A stretch of DNA of 64,000 nt from JAOUEA01 sp963762075 (GTDB lineage: Bacteria; Actinomycetota; UBA4738; HRBIN12). Shown here piece after piece: positions 28,473 through 37,239 of the stretch. The notes under the pieces are model-generated. The model was given only the letters and a program-made list of their open reading frames with translations, was not told where the DNA came from and ran no database searches. The translations under genes and the position numbers were made by a program. The stretch spans positions 62,001 to 126,000 of the forward strand of contig CAVXJC010000002.1 in the NCBI GenBank assembly GCA_963762075.1, written 5' to 3'. Numbering within the stretch: position 1 is the first letter of the stretch; each line of letters begins with the position of its first letter.

Positions 28473-28830
28473 GCCCGTGAGAGCCGACGATTCCAGTCGT
28501 TGCTGGGCGAGCAGCGCCCACGATCGCCCCTATCGCCCACACCCCTGCGAGCACCAGCGCAGCCACCGCGACTGCAGGACCGCCGGTCGAGCGCCGGCCC
28601 GCCGAGACGCGCTGCACAGCCTCGGGAGGCATGCGGGCGGCGGGAACGAGCCCGGCGTCGGATACCGGATCCATGCGGCGGATCGCCGGAGCGGCGATCA
28701 CGGCCGAAACCAGCATCGCGAGCCCCAACACCGCGGGAACCCACGCCGGCCACGACCCTCCCGCACCGAAACCGGTCATCGATCCGGCCCACCAGGCAGC
28801 CGTCGAGGCGGGCAGGAGCCAGGCCGTCAT
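28345..28830 (-). CDS. comEC: N-terminal fragment of ComEC (other side of the frameshift)
   Basis: ATG at 28830 overlaps the comEA stop (ATGA), the normal comEA-comEC arrangement. About the first 105 codons encode ComEC N-terminal membrane segments (AWVPAVLGLAMLVSAVIAA and AVAVAALVLAGVWAIGAIVG). After about 28515 the frame turns into Gly/Arg/Ser-rich sequence and stops at 28345, while the true continuation (LLAQQRLESSAL) is in the frame of the downstream ORF. It should be read as one gene with 26421-28472. Whether the indel is biological or an assembly artefact cannot be decided here. Confidence 0.75.
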   Translation of the reverse strand: MTAWLLPASTAAWWAGSMTGFGAGGSWPAWVPAVLGLAMLVSAVIAAPAIRRMDPVSDAGLVPAARMPPEAVQRVSAGRRSTGGPAVAVAALVLAGVWAIGAIVGAARPATTGIVGSHGLGSGSGRGRGDAPGRSAPRCPRVACARRCAPDTARRRHEHPS

Positions 28831-29483
28831 ACCGTGACCTGGTCGCGGATCTCCTCCAGGGTCGAGGGGCCGATTCCGCTCACGCTCTCGAGATCGTCGA
28901 CGGAGGCGAACGGGCCGTTCTCGGTGCGGTAGTCGACGATGGCTCCGGCCAACACCTCGCCGATGCCCGAGAGTGTCTCGAACTCGGTCGCGCTCGCCGT
29001 GTTGATGTTGATCAGAGCGGCGCCGGCGGTAGCCGACGTGCCGGCGCCGGTCGCGCTCGGAGCAACAGCCGAGGGCCCGCCGGCACCCTGCTTCGTCACG
29101 ATGACCTGCGTGCCGTCGGTGAGCGGCGCAGCCAGGTTCAGCACGCTCAGATCGGCTCCGGGGCGGGCTCCTCCGGCCCGCTCGACGGCGTCGATCACCC
29201 GGTCGCCCTCGAGGAACTCGTAGACCCCAGGCCGGTGCACCCATCCGGTGACGTCAACGATGATCGGCGGCCCGGCGGGAGAGACCGGTGCGGCCGCCCC
29301 GGGGACGACGGACGCTGACGATGTGCCGGTGAGCGGCGCCGGCACACCTTCCGCGATCGCCACCGGCTTCGGAAGGGAACGCACGTACCAGAGCCCGGCG
29401 CCGACCATGGTGACAGCGACCACGACGATGAGCCCGACGAGCTCGCCGCGCGAGAGGGTCTCGAGCCGTTCTCTGATGCTCAT
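28827..29483 (-). CDS. comEA: Competence protein ComEA (DNA receptor)
   Basis: 218-aa DNA-binding protein of the uptake machine. One N-terminal membrane helix (LVGLIVVVAVTMVGAGLWYV, about residues 15-34), an SLBB-type domain (VDVTGWVHRPGVYEF to GTQVIVTK), a Gly/Ala/Thr linker and a C-terminal helix-hairpin-helix pair (ININTASATEFETLSGIG, then SVSGIGPSTLEEI). ATG at 29483 lies 8 nt after TAGCGT. It overlaps comEC by ATGA. Confidence 0.94.
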   Translation of the reverse strand: MSIRERLETLSRGELVGLIVVVAVTMVGAGLWYVRSLPKPVAIAEGVPAPLTGTSSASVVPGAAAPVSPAGPPIIVDVTGWVHRPGVYEFLEGDRVIDAVERAGGARPGADLSVLNLAAPLTDGTQVIVTKQGAGGPSAVAPSATGAGTSATAGAALININTASATEFETLSGIGEVLAGAIVDYRTENGPFASVDDLESVSGIGPSTLEEIRDQVTV

Positions 29484-29491
29484 GGCTCGTC

Positions 29492-29497
29492 ACGCTA
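29492..29497 (-). promoter_or_regulatory. -10 box of comEA
   Basis: TAGCGT on the minus strand, 8 nt before the comEA ATG; leaderless arrangement. Confidence 0.5.
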
Positions 29498-29568
29498 CGG
29501 ACGGTTCGCCTGATGGTCCGTGACGCACGTCACGTTCGAGCGATGGTTTCGCCCGGCCAGAACATTTG

Positions 29569-29574
29569 TAGCAT
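29569..29574 (+). promoter_or_regulatory. -10 box of the molybdopterin oxidoreductase gene
   Basis: TAGCAT, 6 nt before ATG 29581; leaderless arrangement. It shares a 97-bp divergent region with comEA. Confidence 0.55.
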
Positions 29575-29580
29575 CGACGT

Positions 29581-30645
29581 ATGCGGCGGCGGCGAGACAA
29601 CGGCATCGGCCTCGATGAGCTCGCATTGGCCGCTCGCAACCACGGCATGCCGCTCGAGGCGATGCGAGCCGACATCACCCCCGCGGGCATGCACTACCTG
29701 CTGATCCATTTCGACGTGCCGTTCGTCGACCCGGCCGCATGGAACCTCGTTCTCGACAGCTTCCAGCGCCCGGTGCGCCTCACCCTCGACGAGCTCCGAG
29801 CCCGGACGGCCGTGACGGCCCCCGTGACGCTCGAGTGCGCGGGTAACGGCCGGGCGATGTTCGAGACGCGGCCACTCAGCCAGCCCTGGCTCCTCGAGGC
29901 CGTCGGCAACGCCCAGTGGACCGGCACGCCCCTCGCACCTCTGCTGCAGGAAGCGGGCGTGCCCGACGGCACGATGGAGCTCGTGTTCACCGGGCTCGAT
30001 CGAGGGGTCGAAGGCGGTGAGGAAGGGTGGTACGAGCGAAGTCTTCCCCTCGACGAGGCCATGCGCGACGACGTCATGCTCGTGTACGAGATGAACGGAC
30101 AGCCGCTGCTTCCCCAGCACGGCGCGCCCGTGCGGCTGGTCGTTCCTGGCTGGTACGGCATGACGCACGTGAAATGGCTCGGTCGCATCACCCCTGTCGC
30201 CGAGCCGTTCGAGGGCTATCAGCAAGCGGTCGCGTATCGCATGCGCAACACCGAAGACGAGCGGGGGGTGCCGCTCGGTCGCATGAGGGTTCGATCGTTG
30301 ATGGTGCCGCCTGGATTGCCGACGTTCCCAGAGCGCGAACGCGTCGTTGCCCCCGGCCCCACGAAGCTGGAAGGCCGCGCGTGGTCGGGCTCGGGCGCTA
30401 TCGAGCAGGTCGAGGTCAGCGTCGATGGCTGCGAGACGTGGGCCGAAGCCGAGCTCGAGCCGTCGGCGGCGCCGTACGCGTGGCACCACTGGACCTTCGA
30501 CTGGACCCCAAGCCCCGGCCAGCACCTTCTGGCGTGCCGCGCGACCGATTCCACCGGCGAGAGACAGCCGATGCACCCTGAACCCAACCTGGGTGGCTAC
30601 GCGAACAATGCGGTGCACCGAGTGCCCGTGACCGTCACCGCCTGA
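29581..30645 (+). CDS. Sulfite-oxidase-family molybdopterin oxidoreductase
   Basis: 354-aa enzyme with the Moco domain of the sulfite oxidase/YedY superfamily (about residues 30-210) and a C-terminal Mo-co dimerisation domain (about 225-350). The molybdenum-ligand cysteine is Cys86 in LECAGNGR; GWYGMTHVKWL is another Moco-domain motif. There is no signal peptide or Tat motif, so it is predicted cytosolic, unlike many periplasmic relatives. The substrate is unknown. No heme or electron-transfer partner gene is adjacent. Confidence 0.9.
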   Translation: MRRRRDNGIGLDELALAARNHGMPLEAMRADITPAGMHYLLIHFDVPFVDPAAWNLVLDSFQRPVRLTLDELRARTAVTAPVTLECAGNGRAMFETRPLSQPWLLEAVGNAQWTGTPLAPLLQEAGVPDGTMELVFTGLDRGVEGGEEGWYERSLPLDEAMRDDVMLVYEMNGQPLLPQHGAPVRLVVPGWYGMTHVKWLGRITPVAEPFEGYQQAVAYRMRNTEDERGVPLGRMRVRSLMVPPGLPTFPERERVVAPGPTKLEGRAWSGSGAIEQVEVSVDGCETWAEAELEPSAAPYAWHHWTFDWTPSPGQHLLACRATDSTGERQPMHPEPNLGGYANNAVHRVPVTVTA

Positions 30646-30657
30646 CCCAGACAGAGC

Positions 30658-33120
30658 TCAGGCGCGGGTGACGAGGTTCACGAGCTTGGGAGCTCGCACG
30701 ATCTGCTTCACGATCTCGCGGTCGCCGATCGCCGCGGCGACCTTCACGCTTCCATGGGCGAGCGAGAGTGCGAGATCTTCATCGATGTCGGTCGGCACCT
30801 CGGCCTTGTCGCGAAGCTTGCCGTCGACCTGGAACACCATCGTGACGGTGTCCTCGATCACGAGTGCGCGGTCATACGTGGGCCACGCCGAGCGGTGCAC
30901 CGAGGCGGTCTCGCCCAGGTCGACCCTCCAGAGCTCCTCTGCGGCGTACGGTGCGAACGGCGCGAGCATCTGAACGAGGGCTCGCGCCGCTCTCAGCGCA
31001 CCGCCACCGGCGGCGAGCGCCGACCGCATGTCGTTCGTGAGCACCTGCAGCTTCGAGATCGCCGTGTTGAACCGGAACCGATCGATGTCGTTGGTCACGC
31101 CCTCGATCGTGCGATGCGTGAGGCGCACCAGCGACTCGGGCTCTGTGACGCCATCGCCGCGTTCGACCGCGTCGCCGACCACGGCGAACACGCGCCCCAG
31201 CCATGAGTGCACTCCCGGACGCCGGTTCGTATCGTCGCCCGAGATGAGCTTCCAGTCGATGTCGTCCTCGAAGGGGCCTGCGAACAGCATGATGAGGCGC
31301 ATCGTGTCGGCGCCCCAGCGCTCCACGAGCGGCATCGGCTCGACGATGTTGCCCTTGCTCTTCGACATCGAGCCGCCGTCGAAGATCACCTGGCCCTGGT
31401 TCATGAGCTTCGGGAACGGCTCCGTGAACCCGACCATGCCGAGGTCGGAGAGCACCTTCGTGAAGAACCTCGTGTAGAGCAGGTGAAGGATCGCGTGCTC
31501 GACGCCCCCCGTGTACTGGCCGACCGGCATCCAGCGGTCGACGTCCTCGCGCCGGAACGGGCCGTCTTCGTACCCGGGCGAGCAGTAGCGGAACAGGTAC
31601 CAGCTCGAGTCGACGAACGTGTCCATCGTGTCGGTGTCTCGCGTGGCCTCGCCGCCGCACGAGGGGCAGGCGACGTGCTTCCATGTCGGATGCCGAGCGA
31701 GCGGCGATTCCCCGCCCAACCGGAAGTCGGCGTCGTCGGGAAGCCGTACCGGCAGCTCGTCGTCGGGCACGGCGACCTCGCCGCATCGGGGGCAGTGCAC
31801 GATCGGGATCGGCGCCCCCCAATACCGCTGCCGACTCACCAGCCAGTCCCGCAGCCGGAAGCGCACCGTTGGCTCGCCTCGACCTTCCTGTTGGAGCCAC
31901 GCCGCGACTTTCGCGATGGAGGCAGGTGAGCGCTCCCCATCGAAAATCCCGCTGTTGACCATGACCCCCTCGTGCGGCATCGCATCGGCCATCGCGTCGG
32001 GGTCGATCGGGTCGTCACCCGGCGGCCGGATCACGATCCGCACCGGCAGCGAGTGCTGCCGTGCGAACGCGAAGTCTCGCTCGTCGTGCGCGGGCACGGC
32101 CATGATCGCGCCGGTGCCGTACTCCATCAGCACGTACGGCGCCGCATAGACCGGCACCTTCTCGCCGTTCACGGGGTTCACGGCGTGCACGCCCAGGAAC
32201 GCGCCCTCCTTGGTGTCGGCCTGCTCGCGGCTCGCCATCGAGGCGGCGCGGGCGCGCTCGATCATCGGCTCGACCTCGCTCCAGGTGCCGCCCAGCTTCG
32301 CGAGACGCTCGACCCCGGGGTGCTCGATCGAGAAGACGAAGAAGGTCACGCCCCACAGCGTGTCGGGACGGGTCGTGAAGACCTCGATCTCCTCCCCGGT
32401 CTCGTCGATCGTGAAGGTGACGCCAGCGCCTTCGCTCCGTCCGATCCAGTTGCGCTGCATCGTGAGCACGCGCTCGGGCCACTGGTCGAGCATGGCCTCG
32501 TCGTCGAGCAGACGCTGCGCGTAGTCCGTGATCTTGAAGAACCACTGTGTCAGGTTGCGCCGTTCGACCGTGGCGCCGCACCGCTCGCACGCCCCCTGGA
32601 TCACCTGCTCGTTCGCGAGCACCGTCTGATCGTTCGGACACCAGTTGACCGGAGACTCCTTGCGATAGGCGAGACCCTTCTCGAAGAACCGCAGGAACAG
32701 CCACTGGGTCCACCGGTAGTACTCGGGGTCGCAGGAGGCGAGCCGGCGCGTCCAGTCGAACGACATGCCCATGCGCTGGAACGAGCGCGCCTGATGCTCG
32801 ATGTTCGTGTTGGTCCATTCGGCCGGCGGCACCCCACGTTTGATCGCCGCGTTTTCGGCGGGAAGCCCGAACGCGTCCCACCCGATCGGATGCAGCACGT
32901 TGAATCCCTGCATCGTCTTGTAGCGCGCGATCGCGTCCCCTCCGCTGAACGCTTCAGCATGGCCCATGTGAAGGTCGCCCGACGGGTACGGGAACATGTC
33001 GAGCGCATAGAACCGCGGCCGTTCGTCGTCGGCACGTTCGCTCGCTTCGTAGAGGCGCTCGTCGGCCCAGGCCCTCTGCCACTTGGGCTCGATCTCCTTC
33101 GGCTCGTATCGCCTGCTCAT
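30658..33120 (-). CDS. leuS: Leucyl-tRNA synthetase
   Basis: 820-aa class Ia synthetase charging tRNA-Leu. The HIGH motif reads DLHMGHAEAF, the zinc-like cysteines follow (CPNDQ, CERCG), the CP1 editing domain is present, and the KMSKS motif reads SMSKSKGN. The C-terminal anticodon-binding and appendix regions are complete. ATG at 33120 lies 8 nt after TACCAT with no ribosome site. It precedes comEA as in other actinobacteria, here with a molybdoenzyme gene inserted between. Confidence 0.97.
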   Translation of the reverse strand: MSRRYEPKEIEPKWQRAWADERLYEASERADDERPRFYALDMFPYPSGDLHMGHAEAFSGGDAIARYKTMQGFNVLHPIGWDAFGLPAENAAIKRGVPPAEWTNTNIEHQARSFQRMGMSFDWTRRLASCDPEYYRWTQWLFLRFFEKGLAYRKESPVNWCPNDQTVLANEQVIQGACERCGATVERRNLTQWFFKITDYAQRLLDDEAMLDQWPERVLTMQRNWIGRSEGAGVTFTIDETGEEIEVFTTRPDTLWGVTFFVFSIEHPGVERLAKLGGTWSEVEPMIERARAASMASREQADTKEGAFLGVHAVNPVNGEKVPVYAAPYVLMEYGTGAIMAVPAHDERDFAFARQHSLPVRIVIRPPGDDPIDPDAMADAMPHEGVMVNSGIFDGERSPASIAKVAAWLQQEGRGEPTVRFRLRDWLVSRQRYWGAPIPIVHCPRCGEVAVPDDELPVRLPDDADFRLGGESPLARHPTWKHVACPSCGGEATRDTDTMDTFVDSSWYLFRYCSPGYEDGPFRREDVDRWMPVGQYTGGVEHAILHLLYTRFFTKVLSDLGMVGFTEPFPKLMNQGQVIFDGGSMSKSKGNIVEPMPLVERWGADTMRLIMLFAGPFEDDIDWKLISGDDTNRRPGVHSWLGRVFAVVGDAVERGDGVTEPESLVRLTHRTIEGVTNDIDRFRFNTAISKLQVLTNDMRSALAAGGGALRAARALVQMLAPFAPYAAEELWRVDLGETASVHRSAWPTYDRALVIEDTVTMVFQVDGKLRDKAEVPTDIDEDLALSLAHGSVKVAAAIGDREIVKQIVRAPKLVNLVTRA

Positions 33121-33128
33121 CGCGACAG

Positions 33129-33134
33129 ATGGTA
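33129..33134 (-). promoter_or_regulatory. -10 box of leuS
   Basis: TACCAT on the minus strand, 8 nt before the leuS ATG; leaderless arrangement. Confidence 0.5.
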
Positions 33135-33199
33135 ACGGAGGGTCGACACCGTCCGATCGCGGCCGGCGTCAGCGCTCGGCGGTCGGAACCGTCCCCGCG

Positions 33200-35320
33200 T
33201 CAAGGCGTCACGTCGACGGGGAACAGGCCGTGCTCACGAGTCACCAATGCCGGGATGTCCTCGGCGGGCACTGGTCTCGCGAAATGGAAACCCTGGCCCA
33301 ACGGGCAGCCGTGTTCGCGCAGGAACTCGAGCTCCCCGGCGGTCTCGATGCCCTCGGCGAGCGGCGTCATGCCGAGACCGTTCGCGAGCTGGAGCATCGC
33401 CTGCACCATGCTGGCAAGCCCCGCGTCGAGATGCACATCGCGGATGAACGACCGGTCGATCTTCAGGATGTCGGCCGGAAGGTGCTTCAGGCGAGCGAGC
33501 GATGAGTATCCGGTCCCGAAGTCGTCGATCGCCAGTGAGATCCCCCACGCGTGCAGCTCGGTCAGGATCTTCTGGGTGCGGTCCGGGTCTGCCATGGCTG
33601 TCGATTCCGTGATCTCGACGACGATCTTCGACGGGTCGACGCCGGCGGCCCGCAGCTTGCCGAGCAGGTTCTCGGCGAGATGCGCGGACCAGAGCTGACG
33701 GGGCGACAGGTTGAACCCGACCGTGAGGTGGAGGCCCGCAGAAGCCCACGCGCGTTGTTGGGCGGCCATCGCCTCGATCACCCAGTCGCCGATCGCCTCG
33801 ATCAGCCCGAGTTCCTCGGCAAGCGGGATGAACTCGCCGGGAGGCACGATGCCTCCGTTGGGATCGCGCCATCGCACCAACGCCTCGACTCCCTCGACCG
33901 AGCCGTCGCCGAGGTTCACGACGGGTTGATAGTGCAGCACCCAATGGTCGTTCTCGACCGCGCGGCGCAGCCGGGTCGTCAGCGAAAGCCGCTTCAAGGG
34001 GTCTTCGCCGCTCGTCGCGAAGAGCACGGAGCCCCCGGGCTCCTCCCTCTTCGACTGATACATCGCGGCGTCGGCGTTCTTCAGCAGGCTCTCGGCGTCG
34101 AGCGCGTCCTGCGGGAACAGGGAGATGCCGAGCGAGCCGCTCGCGATGAACTCGGATCCGTTGAGGTTGAATGGCTGGGCGAGTGCCTCGTGCACCCGCT
34201 CCGCGACCGACCGGGCAACCTCGACGGCGGTGTCCGCGCCCGGTGACGGGTGCAGGGCACGGTCGAGATCCGAGAGCAAGACGAGGAACTCATCGCCACC
34301 CTGACGCGCCACGAGGTCGGTCTCGCGCGTGCACACACGAAGCCGATCGGCGAGCTCGGCGAGCAACTGGTCCCCCGCGGCATGCCCGAGCGAGTCGTTG
34401 ACAAGCTTGAAGTTGTCGAGGTCCAGGTAGATCACGCCAACCCCGAGGCCATGGCGGCGGGCGCGGGAAATGGCGCCTTCCAGCATCTCCTCGAACAGGA
34501 GACGGTTCGGCAGGCCGGTGAGCTTGTCGTGATAGGCGAGGAACGCGACCTGCTCCTCTGCTGCCTTGCGCGCGGAGATGTCGAAGATGACGCCCTGGAT
34601 CATCCACGGCTCGCCCCGCTCGTCCCTGATCGGATATGCCTGTTCGAGCACCCACCTGACCGTGCCGTCTTCGTGGACCATGCGGTACTCATGGTTCAAC
34701 GTCGTGTGCTCACGAAAGGAATGCTGATATTCGGCCCAGACTCGTTCGATGTCCTCGGGGTGCACGTGGCTCCGCCAGCAGTACGGATCGCTCAGCCACT
34801 CTTCCTGGCTCACACCCAGCAGCGACACCACCTGTGGGCTGACGTAGACCGAATCCGAATCCTCGTCCACCGGATCGACGTAGACGACAGCCGGGATGTG
34901 CTCGACGAGCGCCTGGTACTTCGCCTCGGCCTCGAAACGCGCCTCACGGCCTGCTTTCAGGTCGCTCGCATCCCGAAGGGTGATCACGATCAGATCCTCG
35001 GGCCCCGTCATCCGGCCGAGGCGTACCTCGACGGGGAGTTCGCCGCGTCCCCGGGTTCGGCAGACGGCCTCCCCACTGGTGCCGAACTCGAGCTCGAGCA
35101 GATCGGCGGCGACCAAGAGCTCGATCGACTGCCCGACCAGCTCATCATGCCCGAACCCGGTGAGCTGCTCGACGTGGCGATTCACGAACACGATCCTGCC
35201 GTCAGCGTTGGCCACGACGAGGCATTCCGGTGTCGCTTCCAGGAGCGAATGCACGTCGATCGACGCGCCGAGACGAGCGCCGGCAGGATCACCGACCAGA
35301 GTTCGCTCTTGTTCGTCCAC
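33200..35320 (-). CDS. PAS-PAS-GGDEF-EAL cyclic-di-GMP signalling protein
   Basis: 706-aa cytosolic protein without membrane helices. PAS 1 is about residues 22-122 and PAS 2 with its PAC about 133-254 (FDISARKAAEEQ). The GGDEF domain has an intact GGDEF (341-345) and an RETD I-site (332-335) five residues before it. The EAL domain has EAL (479-481), DDFGTGYSSL and EGIET. Both cyclase and phosphodiesterase halves look competent, so the balance is probably set by the PAS ligands. The start is GTG at 35320, with GGAAGG 9 nt upstream. Single gene. Confidence 0.94.
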   Translation of the reverse strand: MDEQERTLVGDPAGARLGASIDVHSLLEATPECLVVANADGRIVFVNRHVEQLTGFGHDELVGQSIELLVAADLLELEFGTSGEAVCRTRGRGELPVEVRLGRMTGPEDLIVITLRDASDLKAGREARFEAEAKYQALVEHIPAVVYVDPVDEDSDSVYVSPQVVSLLGVSQEEWLSDPYCWRSHVHPEDIERVWAEYQHSFREHTTLNHEYRMVHEDGTVRWVLEQAYPIRDERGEPWMIQGVIFDISARKAAEEQVAFLAYHDKLTGLPNRLLFEEMLEGAISRARRHGLGVGVIYLDLDNFKLVNDSLGHAAGDQLLAELADRLRVCTRETDLVARQGGDEFLVLLSDLDRALHPSPGADTAVEVARSVAERVHEALAQPFNLNGSEFIASGSLGISLFPQDALDAESLLKNADAAMYQSKREEPGGSVLFATSGEDPLKRLSLTTRLRRAVENDHWVLHYQPVVNLGDGSVEGVEALVRWRDPNGGIVPPGEFIPLAEELGLIEAIGDWVIEAMAAQQRAWASAGLHLTVGFNLSPRQLWSAHLAENLLGKLRAAGVDPSKIVVEITESTAMADPDRTQKILTELHAWGISLAIDDFGTGYSSLARLKHLPADILKIDRSFIRDVHLDAGLASMVQAMLQLANGLGMTPLAEGIETAGELEFLREHGCPLGQGFHFARPVPAEDIPALVTREHGLFPVDVTP

Positions 35321-35423
35321 CTAACGCCGCCTTCCGAGGAGTCTCGCTTGAAGCATCGGGCGCGCCAGCCCCCGACCTAAGAACGAGCCAGCCCTGCGGG
35401 AACCACCGGCGCATGCACGGCCG

Positions 35424-35429
35424 TATCCT
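35424..35429 (+). promoter_or_regulatory. -10 box of the SRPBCC gene
   Basis: TATCCT, 6 nt before ATG 35436; leaderless arrangement. Confidence 0.5.
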
Positions 35430-35435
35430 CGATGT

Positions 35436-35879
35436 ATGGGGCATCGTGTCGCGCGTCAGGTCGAAACCGACTGTCCACAGACGAAGGCGTTCGACTTCGT
35501 GGCGGACTTCTCGACCACGCAGGAATGGGACCCGGGGATCATCGAGGCGAAGCGTCTCGATGATGGCCCGATCGGCGTCGGAAGCCGGTTCGAACTGGTG
35601 TCGCGATTCGGTTCGCGTGAGCAGACGATCGTCTACGAGATCACGGTCTTCGACCCGCCGCAGAGCATCACGCTCGTCGGCGATGGCTCGAACTTCCAGG
35701 GCACCGACGAGATCTCGTTCGACACGCGTGAGGGCGGCGGCACCCTGGTGCGCTACGTCGCAGACCTCGGCCTCAAGGGCCTGTCGGCGGTGGCGTTGCC
35801 CTTCATCAGAGGAAGGCTCGACGAGATGAGCGACCGCGCGGTGGCCGGGCTGAAGTCCGCGCTCGACGCTCGCGCCTGA
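35436..35879 (+). CDS. SRPBCC-superfamily protein (polyketide cyclase/dehydrase-like fold)
   Basis: 147-aa START/Bet v1-like ligand-binding protein. Family marks are the N-terminal pattern CPQTKAFDFVADFSTTQEWD and the C-terminal amphipathic helix (RGRLDEMSDRAVAGLKSAL). Such proteins bind a small hydrophobic ligand; no specific role can be read. Its stop is 4 bp from the stop of the convergent saccharopine-dehydrogenase-like gene. Confidence 0.85.
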   Translation: MGHRVARQVETDCPQTKAFDFVADFSTTQEWDPGIIEAKRLDDGPIGVGSRFELVSRFGSREQTIVYEITVFDPPQSITLVGDGSNFQGTDEISFDTREGGGTLVRYVADLGLKGLSAVALPFIRGRLDEMSDRAVAGLKSALDARA

Positions 35880-35883
35880 TCGC

Positions 35884-37095
35884 TCACGCGATCTCGCTCA
35901 TTCCCCAGGGACTGCCGTGGTCGTTGAGCAGGTCCATGAACGGCACCGCGTCGAACGCCTCAGGGCCGAGCACTCCAGCGCCCGTCCACGTGCCGTTCGC
36001 GAGCAGCTCCAGGCCGATCACTGGATTGATCGCCGTCTGCCAGACAACAGCCTGCGCTCCGTCGGTCTTCCACGTCTGCTCGTTGTCGACGACATGGTAG
36101 AGGTAGACCTCGCGGGGGTTACCGTCGACGCCTGTACCGGAGACCCATGTGCCGGCGCACGTCTTGCCGGTCATCTTGTCGCCGAGCGTCATCGGGTCCG
36201 GGAGCGCGGCGGCCACCACGTCGCGCGGGGAAACCTCTGCGCCGCGCACGGTCACGGTCTCGACCCGGTCGAGTCCGAGCTTGTGCAAGGTCTCCAGCAC
36301 GTCGATGAACTCGTCGCCGAGTGCGTACTTGAACGTGACCCGTCGGCAGTCGACCCATCGCGGCACGAGCACCACTTCCTCGTGCTCGACGTTCACGCAT
36401 CCCGCTTGCCCGATGCCTTCGGGGAACGTGAACATCTCGGGCTCGCTGAACGGGGGGGTCGTGAACCAGCCGCGATCCTTCTCCCAGACCAGCGGCGGAT
36501 TCAGACACTCCTCGATCGTCGTCCAGATCGAGAACGTCGGTGCGAAGTCGTACCCCTCGATCTCGAGGTTGGCGCCGTCTCGCACGCCGACCTCGTCGAT
36601 CTCGCTGAACAGATGGTCGGCTGCGTAGCGCGCGAACACGTCGGATGCTCCAGGCTCGGTGCCGAGACCCACGAGGGCGAGCAGTCCTCGTCGTTGCCAC
36701 GCCTCCGCCATCGCGAACTGGTCGTCGCCGAGCTTCTTGCCGACTTCGTCGTGCGGGCGCTCGGGGTGCGGCTCCGACAGCGACATCGCCATATCCATGT
36801 AGTTCACGCCCGCGTCGAACGATCCCTGGAAGATCGGCATGACGAACCTGGGGTCGGCGGCGTTGAGGATCACATCCGCGCCGTTGGCTCGGGCGGCCTG
36901 GGCCACCTGCGCGGCGTCGGTCGCATCCACCTGGGTGGCGCCGAACCGCCCATGGCCGCCGTATCGGTCGACGAGGCGCCGTGCCCGCGACTCGTCGATG
37001 TCGGCGAAGACGATGTGCTCGTAGAAGTCGCGTCGAGCTGCGATCGGGGCGAACGCCGACCCCACTCCCCCGCTCCCGATCACCAGGATCCTCAT
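35884..37095 (-). CDS. Saccharopine dehydrogenase-like NAD(P)-binding protein
   Basis: 403-aa member of the saccharopine/carboxynorspermidine dehydrogenase family. The N-terminal Rossmann motif is MRILVIGSGGVGSAFAP, followed by FADIDESRARRLVDRYGG and the family core VDATDAAQVAQAARANGADV. ATG at 37095 is chosen because it starts the Rossmann fold and has GGAGGA 11 nt upstream; the open frame further upstream is unlike the family. Substrates in this family include amino-acid adducts in lysine or polyamine metabolism; which applies here is unknown. Confidence 0.88.
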   Translation of the reverse strand: MRILVIGSGGVGSAFAPIAARRDFYEHIVFADIDESRARRLVDRYGGHGRFGATQVDATDAAQVAQAARANGADVILNAADPRFVMPIFQGSFDAGVNYMDMAMSLSEPHPERPHDEVGKKLGDDQFAMAEAWQRRGLLALVGLGTEPGASDVFARYAADHLFSEIDEVGVRDGANLEIEGYDFAPTFSIWTTIEECLNPPLVWEKDRGWFTTPPFSEPEMFTFPEGIGQAGCVNVEHEEVVLVPRWVDCRRVTFKYALGDEFIDVLETLHKLGLDRVETVTVRGAEVSPRDVVAAALPDPMTLGDKMTGKTCAGTWVSGTGVDGNPREVYLYHVVDNEQTWKTDGAQAVVWQTAINPVIGLELLANGTWTGAGVLGPEAFDAVPFMDLLNDHGSPWGMSEIA

Positions 37096-37239
37096 CGCGC
37101 TGAGTTCCTCCCTTCGAGGTGCTTCGAGGTGGCCTCGTCCGGCCACGGCAGCCGCGATGGTACGCGTACGCCGTCCCGTCCACCAAGATGCGCAGATCCT
37201 CAGGCGGCTGCACCCCCGGGGCACCCCCGTCGAGGACCG

